NCBI GenBank assembly: GCA_945862165.1
Contig: CAMAXI010000009.1
Span: forward strand, 1 to 64,000
Length of the DNA stretch: 64,000 bases
Reading direction: 5' to 3'
Source of the DNA: Chryseobacterium gleum
GTDB lineage: Bacteria > Bacteroidota > Bacteroidia > Flavobacteriales_D > Crocinitomicaceae
Each line of letters opens with the position of its first letter. Position 1 is the stretch's first letter. A program made the position numbers and the translations under genes. The notes under the pieces are model-generated. The model did not search any database, had not been told where the DNA came from, and worked only from the letters and a program-made list of their open reading frames with translations. Shown piece after piece: positions 46,604-55,724 of this stretch.

Positions 46604-47494
46604 TTACTTTTTGTGCCCACGCGGGTGTGCTTGTGAATAAATACTATTTAATTGTGTAAACGAACTATGAGTATACACTTGAGTTGCTGAAAGACTAGCA
46701 TGGCCCAAAATATTTTTCAATGTTTCTAGACCAGTACCATTATTCAACATATGTGTAGCGAAAGTATGCCTCAATACATGCGGACTCTTTTTATTTAAGT
46801 TCGTTACGAGACCAAGGTAATAATTTATTTTTCTGTAAACAAGTTTTGGATACAGATTTTTTCCATTCAATAAGGTTAAAAGATTAAAAGAATGAATCCC
46901 ATTATTTAATTTATATTTTTGATAATCAGATATTTGATTTGACAACTCATTCGATATGGGGATTATTCGTTCTTTATTCCTTTTACCCAATACTTTAATT
47001 GCGTTTTTATTCACGTCTTCTTCTTTTAACGCAATCAATTCGCTTAATCGAATTCCAGTTTGGTAGAAGAGTTCTATCATCAAACGATCTCGCACTCCGT
47101 CAAAATCATCGGAAAATAACGGTGTTAACTTTTCTATATCTAATTCAGATTGCTTTAAAAAAACCGGAAGTCTTTTTTCTGGTTTTGGACCTTTTATTTT
47201 TAACATGGGATTATTCAATCCAACCCCTTGCTTTAGACACCAACGATAAAATGTTCTTAAAGTTGAAAGTTTTCTATTTACGGTTCGGTGGCTACTTCCT
47301 AAATCCATCAAATGAACAATCCAGGATCGGATCATTTGATAATTAATTTCATTTAACTCATCCTGATTAGTCAATTCAGCAAATTCAATAAATTGATTCA
47401 GGTCATTTTTATAAGCTACGCAAGTATTATCTGAAAATCTTTTTTCAGTTTTGAGGTAGTTTTCAAATTGAATTAAAATAAAAAAGGGAGCCAT
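46604..47494 (-). CDS. xerC: Tyrosine recombinase XerC/XerD family
   Basis: 296 aa, the normal size for Xer proteins. N-terminal SAM-like domain (FENYLKTEKRFSDNTCVAYKNDL), then the catalytic domain with Arg in QTGIRLSELIAL (about 150), Lys near VLGKRNKER (about 172), HVLRHTFATHML (His and Arg, about 243-246), LGHASLSATQVYTH (His and the nucleophilic Tyr, about 267-277). It resolves chromosome dimers at dif. No phage or element genes surround it and its place between rpsU and hpf fits a housekeeping Xer protein. The ATG sits in the loop of the rpsU terminator. Confidence 0.88.
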   Translation of the reverse strand: MAPFFILIQFENYLKTEKRFSDNTCVAYKNDLNQFIEFAELTNQDELNEINYQMIRSWIVHLMDLGSSHRTVNRKLSTLRTFYRWCLKQGVGLNNPMLKIKGPKPEKRLPVFLKQSELDIEKLTPLFSDDFDGVRDRLMIELFYQTGIRLSELIALKEEDVNKNAIKVLGKRNKERIIPISNELSNQISDYQKYKLNNGIHSFNLLTLLNGKNLYPKLVYRKINYYLGLVTNLNKKSPHVLRHTFATHMLNNGTGLETLKNILGHASLSATQVYTHSSFTQLNSIYSQAHPRGHKK

Positions 47495-47505
47495 AGACTC
47501 CCTTT
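47483..47505 (-). terminator. Terminator of rpsU overlapping the xerC start codon
   Basis: AAAGGGAG (47483-47490) pairs with CTCCCTTT (47498-47505), with T residues following on the minus strand. The loop contains the xerC ATG (47494-47492). Any xerC message that reads through carries its start codon inside this hairpin. Confidence 0.85.
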
Positions 47506-47527
47506 ACGTAAACTTTATAAAAAAGTT

Positions 47528-47719
47528 TTATAATTCTTGTGATTGCATTTTAGTTTTATATGCAGCCTTAATATTGCTTTGTCTGTTAATCACAGAAGGT
47601 TTAACGAACTCCTTACGTGTTCTCAACTCAAGCATTACTTTTGTTTTGTCGAATTTCTTCTTGTACTTTTTAAGCGCTCTCTCGATGTTTTCGCCTTCTT
47701 TAACTGGGATTATTAACAT
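47528..47719 (-). CDS. rpsU: Ribosomal protein bS21
   Basis: 63 aa basic protein. MLIIPVKEGENIERALKKYK is the standard start and RTRKEFVKPSV the middle motif. In Bacteroidota S21 is linked to how the anti-Shine-Dalgarno end of 16S rRNA is held, which fits the rarity of Shine-Dalgarno sequences seen here. It has its own promoter (47751-47780) and a terminator. Confidence 0.97.
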   Translation of the reverse strand: MLIIPVKEGENIERALKKYKKKFDKTKVMLELRTRKEFVKPSVINRQSNIKAAYKTKMQSQEL

Positions 47720-47750
47720 ATCTTTGTTTATTAAATTCTCAAATAGGGTA

Positions 47751-47780
47751 CAAATTTAGCATTAAATATTGAACCTGCAA
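47751..47780 (-). promoter_or_regulatory. Promoter of rpsU
   Basis: On the minus strand TTG (47780-47778), a 19-base spacer and TAAATTTG (47758-47751) match the Bacteroidota -33/-7 consensus. The rpsU ATG is 31 bases downstream of the -7 element. Confidence 0.7.
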
Positions 47781-47783
47781 GTA

Positions 47784-48923
47784 TTATTTTAAAATTTCTC
47801 TTGAAATTACTAATTTTTGTATTTCTGAAGTGCCTTCTCCAATTGTACATAGTTTCGCATCCCTGTAAAACTTCTCAACTGGGAAGTCTTTTGTGTAACC
47901 ATACCCACCAAAAATTTGCACCGCTTCGTTTGCTGTTCTCACCGCAACTTCGGAAGCGTAATACTTAGCAATAGCAGACTCTTTGGTCATTTTTTTCTTG
48001 TTATTTTTCAAGTAAGCTGCTTGGTATAAAAGTAATTCAGCTGCTTCAATTTCTGTTGCCATATCTGCTAATTTAAAAGCAATAGACTGGAATTTAGAGA
48101 TTGGTTGACCAAATTGTTCTCTTTCTTTGGAATATTTAAGCGCTGCTTCGTACGCGCCTTTTGCGATTCCTAATGAAAGTGCACCTATAGAGATTCTACC
48201 GCCATCCAATATTTGCATTGCTTGTTTAAACCCTTCTCCAACAACTCCAATTAAATTTTCTTTAGGGATTCTGCAATCATTAAAAATTAGCTCACATGTT
48301 TCTGAGGCACGCATACCCATTTTATTTTCTTTTTTCCCAGCGCTAAAACCAGGAGTGCCTTTTTCTATGATGAAAGCAGAAGTTCCATCCGAAGCACCTT
48401 TTTCACCGGTACGAGCAATTACAACAGCTACATCTCCAGATTTACCATGTGTAATAAAGTTTTTGGAACCATTTAAAACCCAAAAATCACCTTCTAAAAC
48501 AGCGGTTGTATTCATTCCACCTGCATCCGAACCGGTACCTGTTTCTGTTAATCCCCAAGCACCTATCCATTCAGCAGAAGCTAATTTTGGTAAATATTTT
48601 TTCTTTTGTTCTTCAGAACCATGGTAATAAATATGGCCAGTGCACAAAGAATTATGGGCAGCAACAGATAAACCTATTGAACCACATACTTTTGCTATTT
48701 CAGCTACAACTGTGATATATTCAAAATAACTAAATCCAGAACCGCCATATTCTTCTGGAATAAAAACACCCATTAAACCAAGTTCACCTAATTTTTTAAA
48801 AATGTGAACCGGAAATTCTTGCGATTCATCCCACTCCATAAAATGAGGTCGGATTTCCTTTTCAGCAAAGTCGCGCACCATTTGGGCGATCATTAATTGG
48901 TTTTCGTTTTGTTCAAAATTCAT
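47784..48923 (-). CDS. Acyl-CoA dehydrogenase
   Basis: 379 aa FAD enzyme that makes the trans-2 double bond in fatty or branched-chain acyl-CoA. It has the family order: N-terminal helices ([14 protein letters not shown]), middle beta domain with [15 protein letters not shown] (about 125) and [13 protein letters not shown], and C-terminal helices with the catalytic-loop signature [17 protein letters not shown] at the end. The chain-length preference is not visible. It hands electrons to electron-transfer flavoprotein, whose genes lie at 61.7-63.4 kb. Gene stands alone. Confidence 0.93.
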   Translation of the reverse strand: MNFEQNENQLMIAQMVRDFAEKEIRPHFMEWDESQEFPVHIFKKLGELGLMGVFIPEEYGGSGFSYFEYITVVAEIAKVCGSIGLSVAAHNSLCTGHIYYHGSEEQKKKYLPKLASAEWIGAWGLTETGTGSDAGGMNTTAVLEGDFWVLNGSKNFITHGKSGDVAVVIARTGEKGASDGTSAFIIEKGTPGFSAGKKENKMGMRASETCELIFNDCRIPKENLIGVVGEGFKQAMQILDGGRISIGALSLGIAKGAYEAALKYSKEREQFGQPISKFQSIAFKLADMATEIEAAELLLYQAAYLKNNKKKMTKESAIAKYYASEVAVRTANEAVQIFGGYGYTKDFPVEKFYRDAKLCTIGEGTSEIQKLVISREILK

Positions 48924-48961
48924 ATATAAAAGATTATGATTTATACATTAGGAGTTATGGA

Positions 48962-49489
48962 TTAATATGATGCTAATTTACTAATATTATTTGTGTATTT
49001 TTTCAATTTATCAGTCCCATTTAAAAAATCTAGGGATACTAAAAAATTAAAGGCTTCCACTTTTCCACCACATTGTTGAATTAGTTCAGCTGCTGCTGAA
49101 GCGGAACCACCTGTAGCGAGTAAATCATCATGAATCAATACTTTATCATTCATTTCGATTGCATCCGTGTGTATTTCGATTGTAGCACTACCATATTCTA
49201 AATCGTAACTATACGATAATTTTTCATATGGCAATTTTCCTTTCTTACGAATAAGGACAAATGGTAAACCTAAACGAATTGCTAAGGGATATCCGAACAA
49301 GAAACCTCTACTTTCAATTCCAGCGATTTTAGTCAGCCCTTTATCTTTGTACAATTCAACAAGATGGTCTAAAATTTCAGTAGAAAGTATCGGATTCATC
49401 ATAATTGTACTGATGTCTTTAAAAATAATTCCTTCTTTTGGAAAATTGGGAACATCTCGTATTACGGATTTAATTTTTTGTTCAATCAT
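48962..49489 (-). CDS. apt: Adenine phosphoribosyltransferase
   Basis: 175 aa. It converts adenine and PRPP to AMP (purine salvage). The start region IRDVPNFPKEGIIFKDIST and the substrate segment GIESRGFLFGYPLA are typical. The PRPP loop is VLIHDDLLATGGSASAAAEL (about 115-134), with family-usual HDDLLATGG. It overlaps the upstream helix-hairpin-helix gene by 4 bases. Confidence 0.96.
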   Translation of the reverse strand: MIEQKIKSVIRDVPNFPKEGIIFKDISTIMMNPILSTEILDHLVELYKDKGLTKIAGIESRGFLFGYPLAIRLGLPFVLIRKKGKLPYEKLSYSYDLEYGSATIEIHTDAIEMNDKVLIHDDLLATGGSASAAAELIQQCGGKVEAFNFLVSLDFLNGTDKLKKYTNNISKLASY

Positions 49490-50337
49490 AACGTTAGGTA
49501 TGGTTTTATTTTCAAAAATAATTCTTCTGTTAATACAACCGACATTTTAAGATCGTTTATTGACTTAAAAGGTCCATGTTGGTTTCGTAATTTCACAATA
49601 GCGTTTGCCATATTCCAGGTAAAATATGGATGTTTTTTAAATTCTTCTGCTGTTGTAGTATTGATATTCAGTTTTTTAACTTTTTGCTGGTCAATGTTAA
49701 TATAAGGATTTATTTCTTCCATTTTTTCTGGAGTCATTTTCCATACCTCAAGCAATTGCTCATCATTGATATAACCACCTAACTGCTCTCTTCGTTTTAG
49801 TATGTTTTTAGCAAAAAACGGTCCTATTCCTTTGATTGATAGTAACTCTTCTTCCGAAGCAGAATTTAAGTCTACTACTATGCTAGTATTTTCTTTTTTG
49901 AATTCGGAAATTGAAATATTGGTTTTATTTTTTTCGGGATAAAACGTAGAATCAATAATTTTAAGCATCAATTCTTGCGGAATAACAAAAACTCGTTTTA
50001 GATCTTCTTTTGACTTAAATCCATATTTACCAAATTTTAGAACTGCTTGCGCTTGTTTCTGCGAAAGACCTAACTTCATCCAATCATTCTTTGAATAAAC
50101 ATTTGGGTCAAATTTTTCGGAAGGAGTAAGATACTTTTTCTTGGAATATTTATCTTTCTTTTTTTCTTTAATTGGTTTAAAATTTCGGATTATTTGTTGC
50201 TCTTTCCAATTGAATTTTATTGGTTTTTCAGGAGTATAATAAAGAATTACACGAGGAATAATAGCTAAAATCACGAATAGTGCAAGAAATACTAAAATAG
50301 CTCTTCTAGATCGTTTGGAAAATTCAAGGCTATTCAT
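49486..50337 (-). CDS. Helix-hairpin-helix (ComEA-like) protein
   Basis: 283 aa from ATG 50337 (MNSLEFSKRSRR); the frame is open further upstream but that part overlaps the permease gene. One N-terminal membrane helix (about residues 13-32) is followed by a Lys-rich linker, then three HhH-type units: MKLGLSQKQAQAVLKFGKYG (about 80), VDLNSASEEELLSIKGIGPF (about 145) and LNINTTTAEEFKKHP (about 225). ComEA proteins bind incoming DNA in the periplasm during natural transformation; the multi-HhH form is usual in Bacteroidota. Whether it acts in competence is inferred. Confidence 0.82.
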   Translation of the reverse strand: MNSLEFSKRSRRAILVFLALFVILAIIPRVILYYTPEKPIKFNWKEQQIIRNFKPIKEKKKDKYSKKKYLTPSEKFDPNVYSKNDWMKLGLSQKQAQAVLKFGKYGFKSKEDLKRVFVIPQELMLKIIDSTFYPEKNKTNISISEFKKENTSIVVDLNSASEEELLSIKGIGPFFAKNILKRREQLGGYINDEQLLEVWKMTPEKMEEINPYINIDQQKVKKLNINTTTAEEFKKHPYFTWNMANAIVKLRNQHGPFKSINDLKMSVVLTEELFLKIKPYLTL

Positions 50338-50344
50338 ATGCTTG

Positions 50345-51802
50345 TCATTCTGGGATAGAATGTTTTTGTTTTGAATGAAAGATGTAATATATTGGAAGTC
50401 CCAAGACCACAATTAATAAACCCATCCCAGCGTTTGTAAAATCATAAATTAGTAAATCGATACAAATAAAAAGCGTAACAAGTATGTAAATTATTGGCAC
50501 CACTGGGTAACCCCAAGCTTTGTATGGACGTTCCGTATCTGGTTCTTTTTTCCTTAAAATAAATATCCCATAAATTGTAAGTATGTAAAATAACAGGGAG
50601 GCAAAAGTACTATATACCAATAAATCCCCATATTTACCAGAAAGACATAATACGGAAGCCCAAATACATTGAATCCATAATGCATAACTTGGGACATCGT
50701 GTTTGTTGATTTTTTTGGCTTTTTTAAAGAAGAGACCATCTTTTGCCATTGCATAGAAAAGTCGAGATCCTGCTAAAATCAATCCATTATTACACCCAAA
50801 TGTGGAAACTAATATTAAAACAGCCATGATCGAAACTCCTACAGGTCCAACGATCATTTCTGCTGCTGCTGCTCCCACCCGATCATTTGGGACAAATTGG
50901 AGTCCTTGAGACATAACGTCCACGCCCATAGCTGAACCTTTTAAAGGAATCAATGCGAGGTATGCAAGATTTGCGAGTAAGTAAACAATTGTTACTATTA
51001 GAGTTCCTAAAAATAAACTTCTTGGGATGTTTTTTTTAGGGTTTTTAATTTCACTTGCGATGAATGTAACATTATTCCATGCATCTGACGAGAATAACGA
51101 ATTAATGATTGTTGCTCCTAGTGCTCCCATTAAAGCAAAACCGGTCAACTGTGTAATATGCATTTTTCCCGAATCGTTTACAACAGTTTTCGTTGCATCC
51201 CAAGCGTTATGAAAATTATTACTCAAGGTATCGGTTTTTAATCCTACCCATAAGCCTAAAATAATCAGTGTAAAGAGTGCTATCAATTTCGCAAAGGTAA
51301 AAATGAGTTGAATGTACTTTCCGTTTTTCACACCTCCTACATTCAAAAATGTAAGGAAAATTAAGGAAGCAATTGCGAGTAATTGTCCATAATTGATATG
51401 TAGTAGATTAAATACATTTATTGCTTCATTCGCTAGACTGGGGAAAAACACCGTCGCATATTTAGCAAAGGCAACTGCAACAGCAGCAATAACACCTGTC
51501 TGAATTACGGCAAAAACAGTCCACCCGTAAAGAAAAGAAATTGTTTTACCGTATGCTCTTTGGATATACACATATTGACCACCTGCATTTGGCATCATAC
51601 CTGCGAGTTCACCATAACTTAATGCAGCAAAAACAGTTATAAGTCCTGTCAAGAACCATAGCATCATCATCCAACCAGCAGAGCCGATATCTCTTGCCAT
51701 CGGTGCGGTTACAATAAAAATACCTGAACCAATCATAGATCCAGCTACAATGGTTGTAGCATCTAATAGACCAAGTGATTTTTTAAGATGGTGAGTTGAC
51801 AT
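50345..51802 (-). CDS. Amino acid permease (APC superfamily)
   Basis: 485 aa with 12-13 membrane helices. The first helix contains GSMIGSGIFIV, the APC substrate-binding GSGIF loop, and YGELAGMMPNAGGQYVYI follows (about 65). The C-terminal half has GILRKKEPDTERPYKAWGYP-like loop residues (RKKEPDTERPYKAWGYPVVP). It is closest in feel to LAT/YhdG-like antiporters; the substrate is not readable. The helix-hairpin-helix gene starts 7 bases downstream. Confidence 0.87.
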   Translation of the reverse strand: MSTHHLKKSLGLLDATTIVAGSMIGSGIFIVTAPMARDIGSAGWMMMLWFLTGLITVFAALSYGELAGMMPNAGGQYVYIQRAYGKTISFLYGWTVFAVIQTGVIAAVAVAFAKYATVFFPSLANEAINVFNLLHINYGQLLAIASLIFLTFLNVGGVKNGKYIQLIFTFAKLIALFTLIILGLWVGLKTDTLSNNFHNAWDATKTVVNDSGKMHITQLTGFALMGALGATIINSLFSSDAWNNVTFIASEIKNPKKNIPRSLFLGTLIVTIVYLLANLAYLALIPLKGSAMGVDVMSQGLQFVPNDRVGAAAAEMIVGPVGVSIMAVLILVSTFGCNNGLILAGSRLFYAMAKDGLFFKKAKKINKHDVPSYALWIQCIWASVLCLSGKYGDLLVYSTFASLLFYILTIYGIFILRKKEPDTERPYKAWGYPVVPIIYILVTLFICIDLLIYDFTNAGMGLLIVVLGLPIYYIFHSKQKHSIPE

Positions 51803-51827
51803 TTTTATTTTTGAAGTTAGATTAAAA

Positions 51828-51859
51828 TAGAATGGTCAATAAAATTATTTACCATTCTA
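51828..51859 (-). terminator. Terminator of the second permease gene
   Basis: TAGAATGGT (51828-51836) and ACCATTCTA (51851-51859) flank a 14-base AT-rich loop, with TTTTAATC after the stem on the minus strand. It lies 22 bases past the permease stop at 51881. Confidence 0.75.
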
Positions 51860-51880
51860 CTTTTATTTTATATAAAAAAA

Positions 51881-53383
51881 TTAATCTTCAGAACCTGATT
51901 GTTTTAAAAGTTCTTGTTCTTGCTCTCTTTCCCAATCATTTAATTTACTATTTTTTCTTGAATACAGAAAATAAACAATAACTCCTATAGATGTCCAAAT
52001 TAAAAAAGCAATCCATGTTTCTTTTCTAACGAAGCACATCAAAAAAACATTGAATCCAACTCCTAAAACAGCAACCACGGGTAAAAAAGGAACTTTAAAT
52101 GGACGCTCTAAATGTGGTTGTTTAACTCTTAAAACCCAAACTGCCAATGCTATCATCGCGAACGCTAAAAGTGTACCCATTGAACACATTTCAGAAACCT
52201 TGTCTATTGGAGTTAAAGAAGCGACAATTGAAATAATCAAACCTACTAAAACTGTGCTTTTAAATGGTGTTTTAAATTTTGTATGTATTTCACAAAACAT
52301 AGCTGGTAATAATCCATCTTTTGCCATCCCTAAAAAAACTCTAGTTTGACCAAGCATCATTACCATCATAACTGAAATTAATCCTGCAACTGCAGCAATA
52401 GTTATAAGTATCGTTGCCCATGGCATATTCACTCCCTCAAAAGCAGAAGCAACAGGAGCTTTTACATCTAATTGATCATACCTTACCATTCCTGTTAACA
52501 CCAATGAAACTAAAATATAAAGTACTGTACATATTATAAGTGACATAATAATTGCAAAAGGAACATCTTTCTTAGGATTTATAGCTTCTCCCGCCTGAGT
52601 AGAAACAGCATCAAAACCTATATAAGCAAAGAAAACAATAGAAGCCGCAGTCATAACACCACTCCATCCAAAATGAGAAGTTCCATCTGGATCAATAATT
52701 TGTTTAGGAATAAATGGGTGATAATTATTTGTATCAATAAAGAAAAAACCTACAAAAATCACAAAAAGAACAACAGCAATTTTAAGTATAACAATAATAT
52801 TATTTGTCTTCGCAGCTTCTTTTATCCCCCTAACTAAAATAGAAGTAACAACCCAAGTAATTAAAAATGCAGGTAAATTAAAGCATAAACTTGGAGCTGT
52901 CTCTCCAATAGCAGCATATTTTGTTGCTGCTGTAATCGGATCATTCATTAACCAAAGAGGTGGATCTATTCCACATTGATGTAATAATTTTTCAAAATAT
53001 CCACTCCAAGCTACCGCTACAGTAGTAGCTCCCATCATATATTCTAAAATTAAATTCCACCCTATAATCCAAGCGAAAATCTCCCCCATTGTTCCATAAG
53101 AATAAGCATAAGCAGAACCTTCTACAGGTAAAACTGAAGAAAATTCAGCATAACATAGTGCTGCAAACAAACACCCCATTCCTGCTATTACAAAAGCTAA
53201 TGCTAATGCTGGACCAGCATTGTTATGAGCTGCAACACCTGTTAAGGTAAAAATTCCTCCACCTATAATTGCTCCAATTCCTAATGAAGTTAATCCCCAT
53301 CGACCTAAAACTCGGTTAAGATTACTTTTTTTCATTTCAGCTTCAAAAAGACTGATTGGTTTTTTTCTCCAAATTTTAGACAT
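51881..53383 (-). CDS. Amino acid permease (APC superfamily, CAT-like)
   Basis: 500 aa with 12-14 membrane helices. GLTSLGIGAIIGGGIFTLTGVAA near residue 30 (given here in part) is the GxGIF substrate loop; YAEFSSVLPVEGSAYAYSYG is the second conserved stretch. The long form with FFAYIGFDAVSTQAGEAINPKKDVP (central helix 6 region) fits the cationic amino-acid transporter/YfnA-type group. The C-terminus is charged and cytoplasmic. It starts 3 bases after the reductase-like gene at 53387, so both are probably in one transcript. Confidence 0.87.
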   Translation of the reverse strand: MSKIWRKKPISLFEAEMKKSNLNRVLGRWGLTSLGIGAIIGGGIFTLTGVAAHNNAGPALALAFVIAGMGCLFAALCYAEFSSVLPVEGSAYAYSYGTMGEIFAWIIGWNLILEYMMGATTVAVAWSGYFEKLLHQCGIDPPLWLMNDPITAATKYAAIGETAPSLCFNLPAFLITWVVTSILVRGIKEAAKTNNIIVILKIAVVLFVIFVGFFFIDTNNYHPFIPKQIIDPDGTSHFGWSGVMTAASIVFFAYIGFDAVSTQAGEAINPKKDVPFAIIMSLIICTVLYILVSLVLTGMVRYDQLDVKAPVASAFEGVNMPWATILITIAAVAGLISVMMVMMLGQTRVFLGMAKDGLLPAMFCEIHTKFKTPFKSTVLVGLIISIVASLTPIDKVSEMCSMGTLLAFAMIALAVWVLRVKQPHLERPFKVPFLPVVAVLGVGFNVFLMCFVRKETWIAFLIWTSIGVIVYFLYSRKNSKLNDWEREQEQELLKQSGSED

Positions 53384-53386
53384 AAT

Positions 53387-54280
53387 TTAAATTTCAGTTA
53401 ATAAAATTTCAACAGTTTCTTCGATTGTTTTAGGGTTATAACCCAATTCAGTTCTTGATTTCGTAAGATCAAACCCCGTTCTTGGTGGACGTTTTGCAGG
53501 TTGATTTAAGGTAGATGATGAAATGATTTCTACATTTTCTGTTGATTTACCAAGATGTTTTGCTATTCTGAAAACGATTTCATTCACAGCCATCAATTCA
53601 GGTCCGCATAAATGAAAAATGCCAGTTTTGTTTCTACGACAGATTTCGATGCATCCCCATGCTAGATCGTCAGCCCATGTTGGCATACGGAATTGATCAT
53701 TGATAATTTTCATTGGATCGCCTTTTGTTAAAGCGTCTATGGACCAAAGTACAATATTTGTTCGGGATAAATTGTTCGCTGTTCCGTAAACAATAATTGT
53801 ACGCGCAATCGACCAATTTTTATTTTGGCTATTTATCAAAACATGTTCAGCATCCACTTTTGATTGTCCATATATACTTACTGCGGAAGGTTCGTCTGTT
53901 TCTTTATAGTTTCCTTTCAATCCATCAAAGATGAAATCTGTGGAGAGTAATTGAAAATGTGCATTTATTTTTTGTGCTTCGTTCCACAACTTTTGCGTAG
54001 CCAAGACATTTACTTCTTGACATTCTTCCGGATTCAATTCACAATAATCTACATTTGTTAAAGCAGCAGTGTGAATGATATGTGTAGGTTTATAATTTGT
54101 AAAAATTTCTGCTATTTTAGGTTGATTCGTAATATCCATTTCGAGATATCTTTCGGATGGACATTCTTGATTTCGATTAGCTCCATTCGAAGTCGCTAAA
54201 AATTCCACCCCACGTTTTAAGCAAATTTTGACAATTTTTTGTCCAAGTAGTCCATTTGAACCTGTAATAAGGAGTCGCAT
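53387..54280 (-). CDS. dTDP-4-dehydrorhamnose reductase-like SDR (RmlD family)
   Basis: 297 aa. The Rossmann motif LLITGSNGLLGQKIV is at residues 3-17, THIIHTAALTNVDYCE near 66, the active-site pair in IYGQSKVDAEHV (about 130), and AKRPPRTGFDLTKSRTELGY near the C-terminus. The family reduces dTDP-4-dehydrorhamnose to dTDP-rhamnose. No rmlABC genes are nearby, so it may act on another sugar nucleotide. It is upstream of a permease, 3 bases apart. Confidence 0.82.
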   Translation of the reverse strand: MRLLITGSNGLLGQKIVKICLKRGVEFLATSNGANRNQECPSERYLEMDITNQPKIAEIFTNYKPTHIIHTAALTNVDYCELNPEECQEVNVLATQKLWNEAQKINAHFQLLSTDFIFDGLKGNYKETDEPSAVSIYGQSKVDAEHVLINSQNKNWSIARTIIVYGTANNLSRTNIVLWSIDALTKGDPMKIINDQFRMPTWADDLAWGCIEICRRNKTGIFHLCGPELMAVNEIVFRIAKHLGKSTENVEIISSSTLNQPAKRPPRTGFDLTKSRTELGYNPKTIEETVEILLTEI

Positions 54281-54324
54281 AGTTAATTACTTATTTATAA
54301 ATGAGGTATAAAGATACAAATAAA

Positions 54325-54455
54325 ATAATTATGGATTATAAGATTGCAGATTAACAGATTGCGGATTGCGGATTGAAGCCCTTCGCTTCGAGAGCCTCAG
54401 CGACTGGGCTTGTGTTTTAAAGATTATAGAATTGCAGGTTGCAGATTGGTAGATT
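54325..54455. repeat. AGATTG-type tandem tract with one CTTCGAGAGCCTCAG copy
   Basis: Two tracts of AGATTGCAGATT-like units (54336-54376 and 54421-54455) flank a CTTCGCTTCGAGAGCCTCAGCGAC copy (54380-54405, shown in part). Both are relatives of the repeats at 4478-4531 and 2722-2793. It fills most of the 173-base spacer between the K+ channel and reductase-like genes. Confidence 0.65.
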
Positions 54456-55500
54456 ACTTTAATCCAAGGAGATCGTTTAAGTGTTTGATTTGAGAAGGAG
54501 TTCCAAGAACAAAAAGTTTAGAATGTGGAACTATTTCTTCTTCTCCTGTAGGATTGATAATGTAATTACCACCTGCTGTTTTGTACCCAATAATAGTAAC
54601 AGAGGTTATTGTTCTAATTTTTAATACTTTAAGATCTCTTAATTTTTTAAATTGGTACTCGGTAGGTAATTCGTTAAAAGCGATGGACTCAATATTCACT
54701 CCTTCATTTCCTTGGGAACGAATTGAATCCAAAAATTCTACAACATCGGGATTTGCGACTAAAGAGGCCATGTGTGTTCCTCCGATTGAATCAGGCATAA
54801 TTACATTATCGGCACCCGCTAATTTTAGTTTTGCTACAGATGTTACATGGGTAGCGCGTGAAATTATTTTCAAAGATTTATTTAATTCACGGGCGGACAG
54901 AACCACGTATAAATTGTCTGCATCTTTTGGTAAGCAGGAAATTACTGCTGTTGCTTTATCTAATTTAGCACTCGCAAGTACTTCATCATCTGTAGAATCT
55001 CCTTTAATAAAAACATAATTTTCCAACAGATGACTTTTTTCAAATTCTTCTGCATTGATATCAATAATTATCAACCGTGTTTTCTTACTATTCAAATCTT
55101 CCGCAACTTGCTTTCCTACGCGACCAAAACCGCAAATGACTACATGATTTTCCATGGTATTTAAAATTTTGTTTGTTCTATATTGTTTGAGATTTATCTT
55201 ATAATCTCCTCCCATAATGTATTTTGTGATGGAAGAAATCGCTAATGCGAAGGTGCCAAAACTAATAATTATAAGAAAAATAGTAAATAATTTCCCCAAT
55301 GGAGACAGCTGGTGTGTTTCTTCAAATCCAACTGTAGCCGTGGTTATTACAGTCATGTAAAACGCATCTAAAAAAGACCATTTTTCAATAAACATAAAAC
55401 CGATTGTTCCAATCGTAATTATAGCAATGATAATACCTAAAAAGATATAAACTCTTTTGAAGAGTTTCAGATTCGCTATAATGTTTTTCAAAGTTCCCAA
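54454..55500 (-). CDS. K+ channel with TrkA/RCK domains
   Basis: 348 aa. Two membrane helices (about residues 16-35 and 72-92) flank a pore loop TVITTATVGFEETHQLSP. The cytoplasmic part has an RCK N domain starting VVICGFGRVGKQVAEDLN (about 118) and an RCK C domain from about 265. The architecture is that of MthK-like ligand-gated K+ channels. The selectivity filter reads TVGFE, where the usual form is TVGYG or TVGFG, so the last glycine is glutamate. The start overlaps the PspC gene by 13 bases. Confidence 0.85.
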   Translation of the reverse strand: MGTLKNIIANLKLFKRVYIFLGIIIAIITIGTIGFMFIEKWSFLDAFYMTVITTATVGFEETHQLSPLGKLFTIFLIIISFGTFALAISSITKYIMGGDYKINLKQYRTNKILNTMENHVVICGFGRVGKQVAEDLNSKKTRLIIIDINAEEFEKSHLLENYVFIKGDSTDDEVLASAKLDKATAVISCLPKDADNLYVVLSARELNKSLKIISRATHVTSVAKLKLAGADNVIMPDSIGGTHMASLVANPDVVEFLDSIRSQGNEGVNIESIAFNELPTEYQFKKLRDLKVLKIRTITSVTIIGYKTAGGNYIINPTGEEEIVPHSKLFVLGTPSQIKHLNDLLGLK

Positions 55501-55724
55501 ACGCTAGGTCTTTTTAATCTTTTAAATCCGAAAAAATGCTTATGCTCTAATATCCAAGACATTGCAAAATAGATTAACAATGGTGATCCTAACGTAATAA
55601 AAGAAGCATAAATAAATCCTACACGTACTTTGGATGAACTTATTCCTGATTTGCGCGCAATCCAAGAACATACTCCATACGAACGCATTTCAAAAAAGAA
55701 AGCAATTTTTTGTATCCATTTCAT
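55488..55724 (-). CDS. PspC domain protein
   Basis: 78 aa. An N-terminal basic segment and RSYGVCSWIARKSGISSSKVRV resemble the PspC start, followed by one or two hydrophobic helices (about 31-58, VGFIYASFITLGSPLLIYFAMSWI). PspC proteins sit in the inner membrane; in enterobacteria PspC activates the phage-shock response, but in Bacteroidota the role is not established. It overlaps its neighbours on both sides (4 and 13 bases), so it is part of a three-gene transcript DUF2851-pspC-channel. Confidence 0.85.
   Translation of the reverse strand: MKWIQKIAFFFEMRSYGVCSWIARKSGISSSKVRVGFIYASFITLGSPLLIYFAMSWILEHKHFFGFKRLKRPSVWEL

Noticed and set aside
46604-47494. Integrase of a mobile element
   Set aside because: Length, neighbours (rpsU, hpf) and absence of element genes or att repeats fit a housekeeping Xer recombinase.
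48127-48627. 166-codon open frame on the plus strand
   Set aside because: Antisense to the well-supported acyl-CoA dehydrogenase gene, composition typical of a shadow frame.
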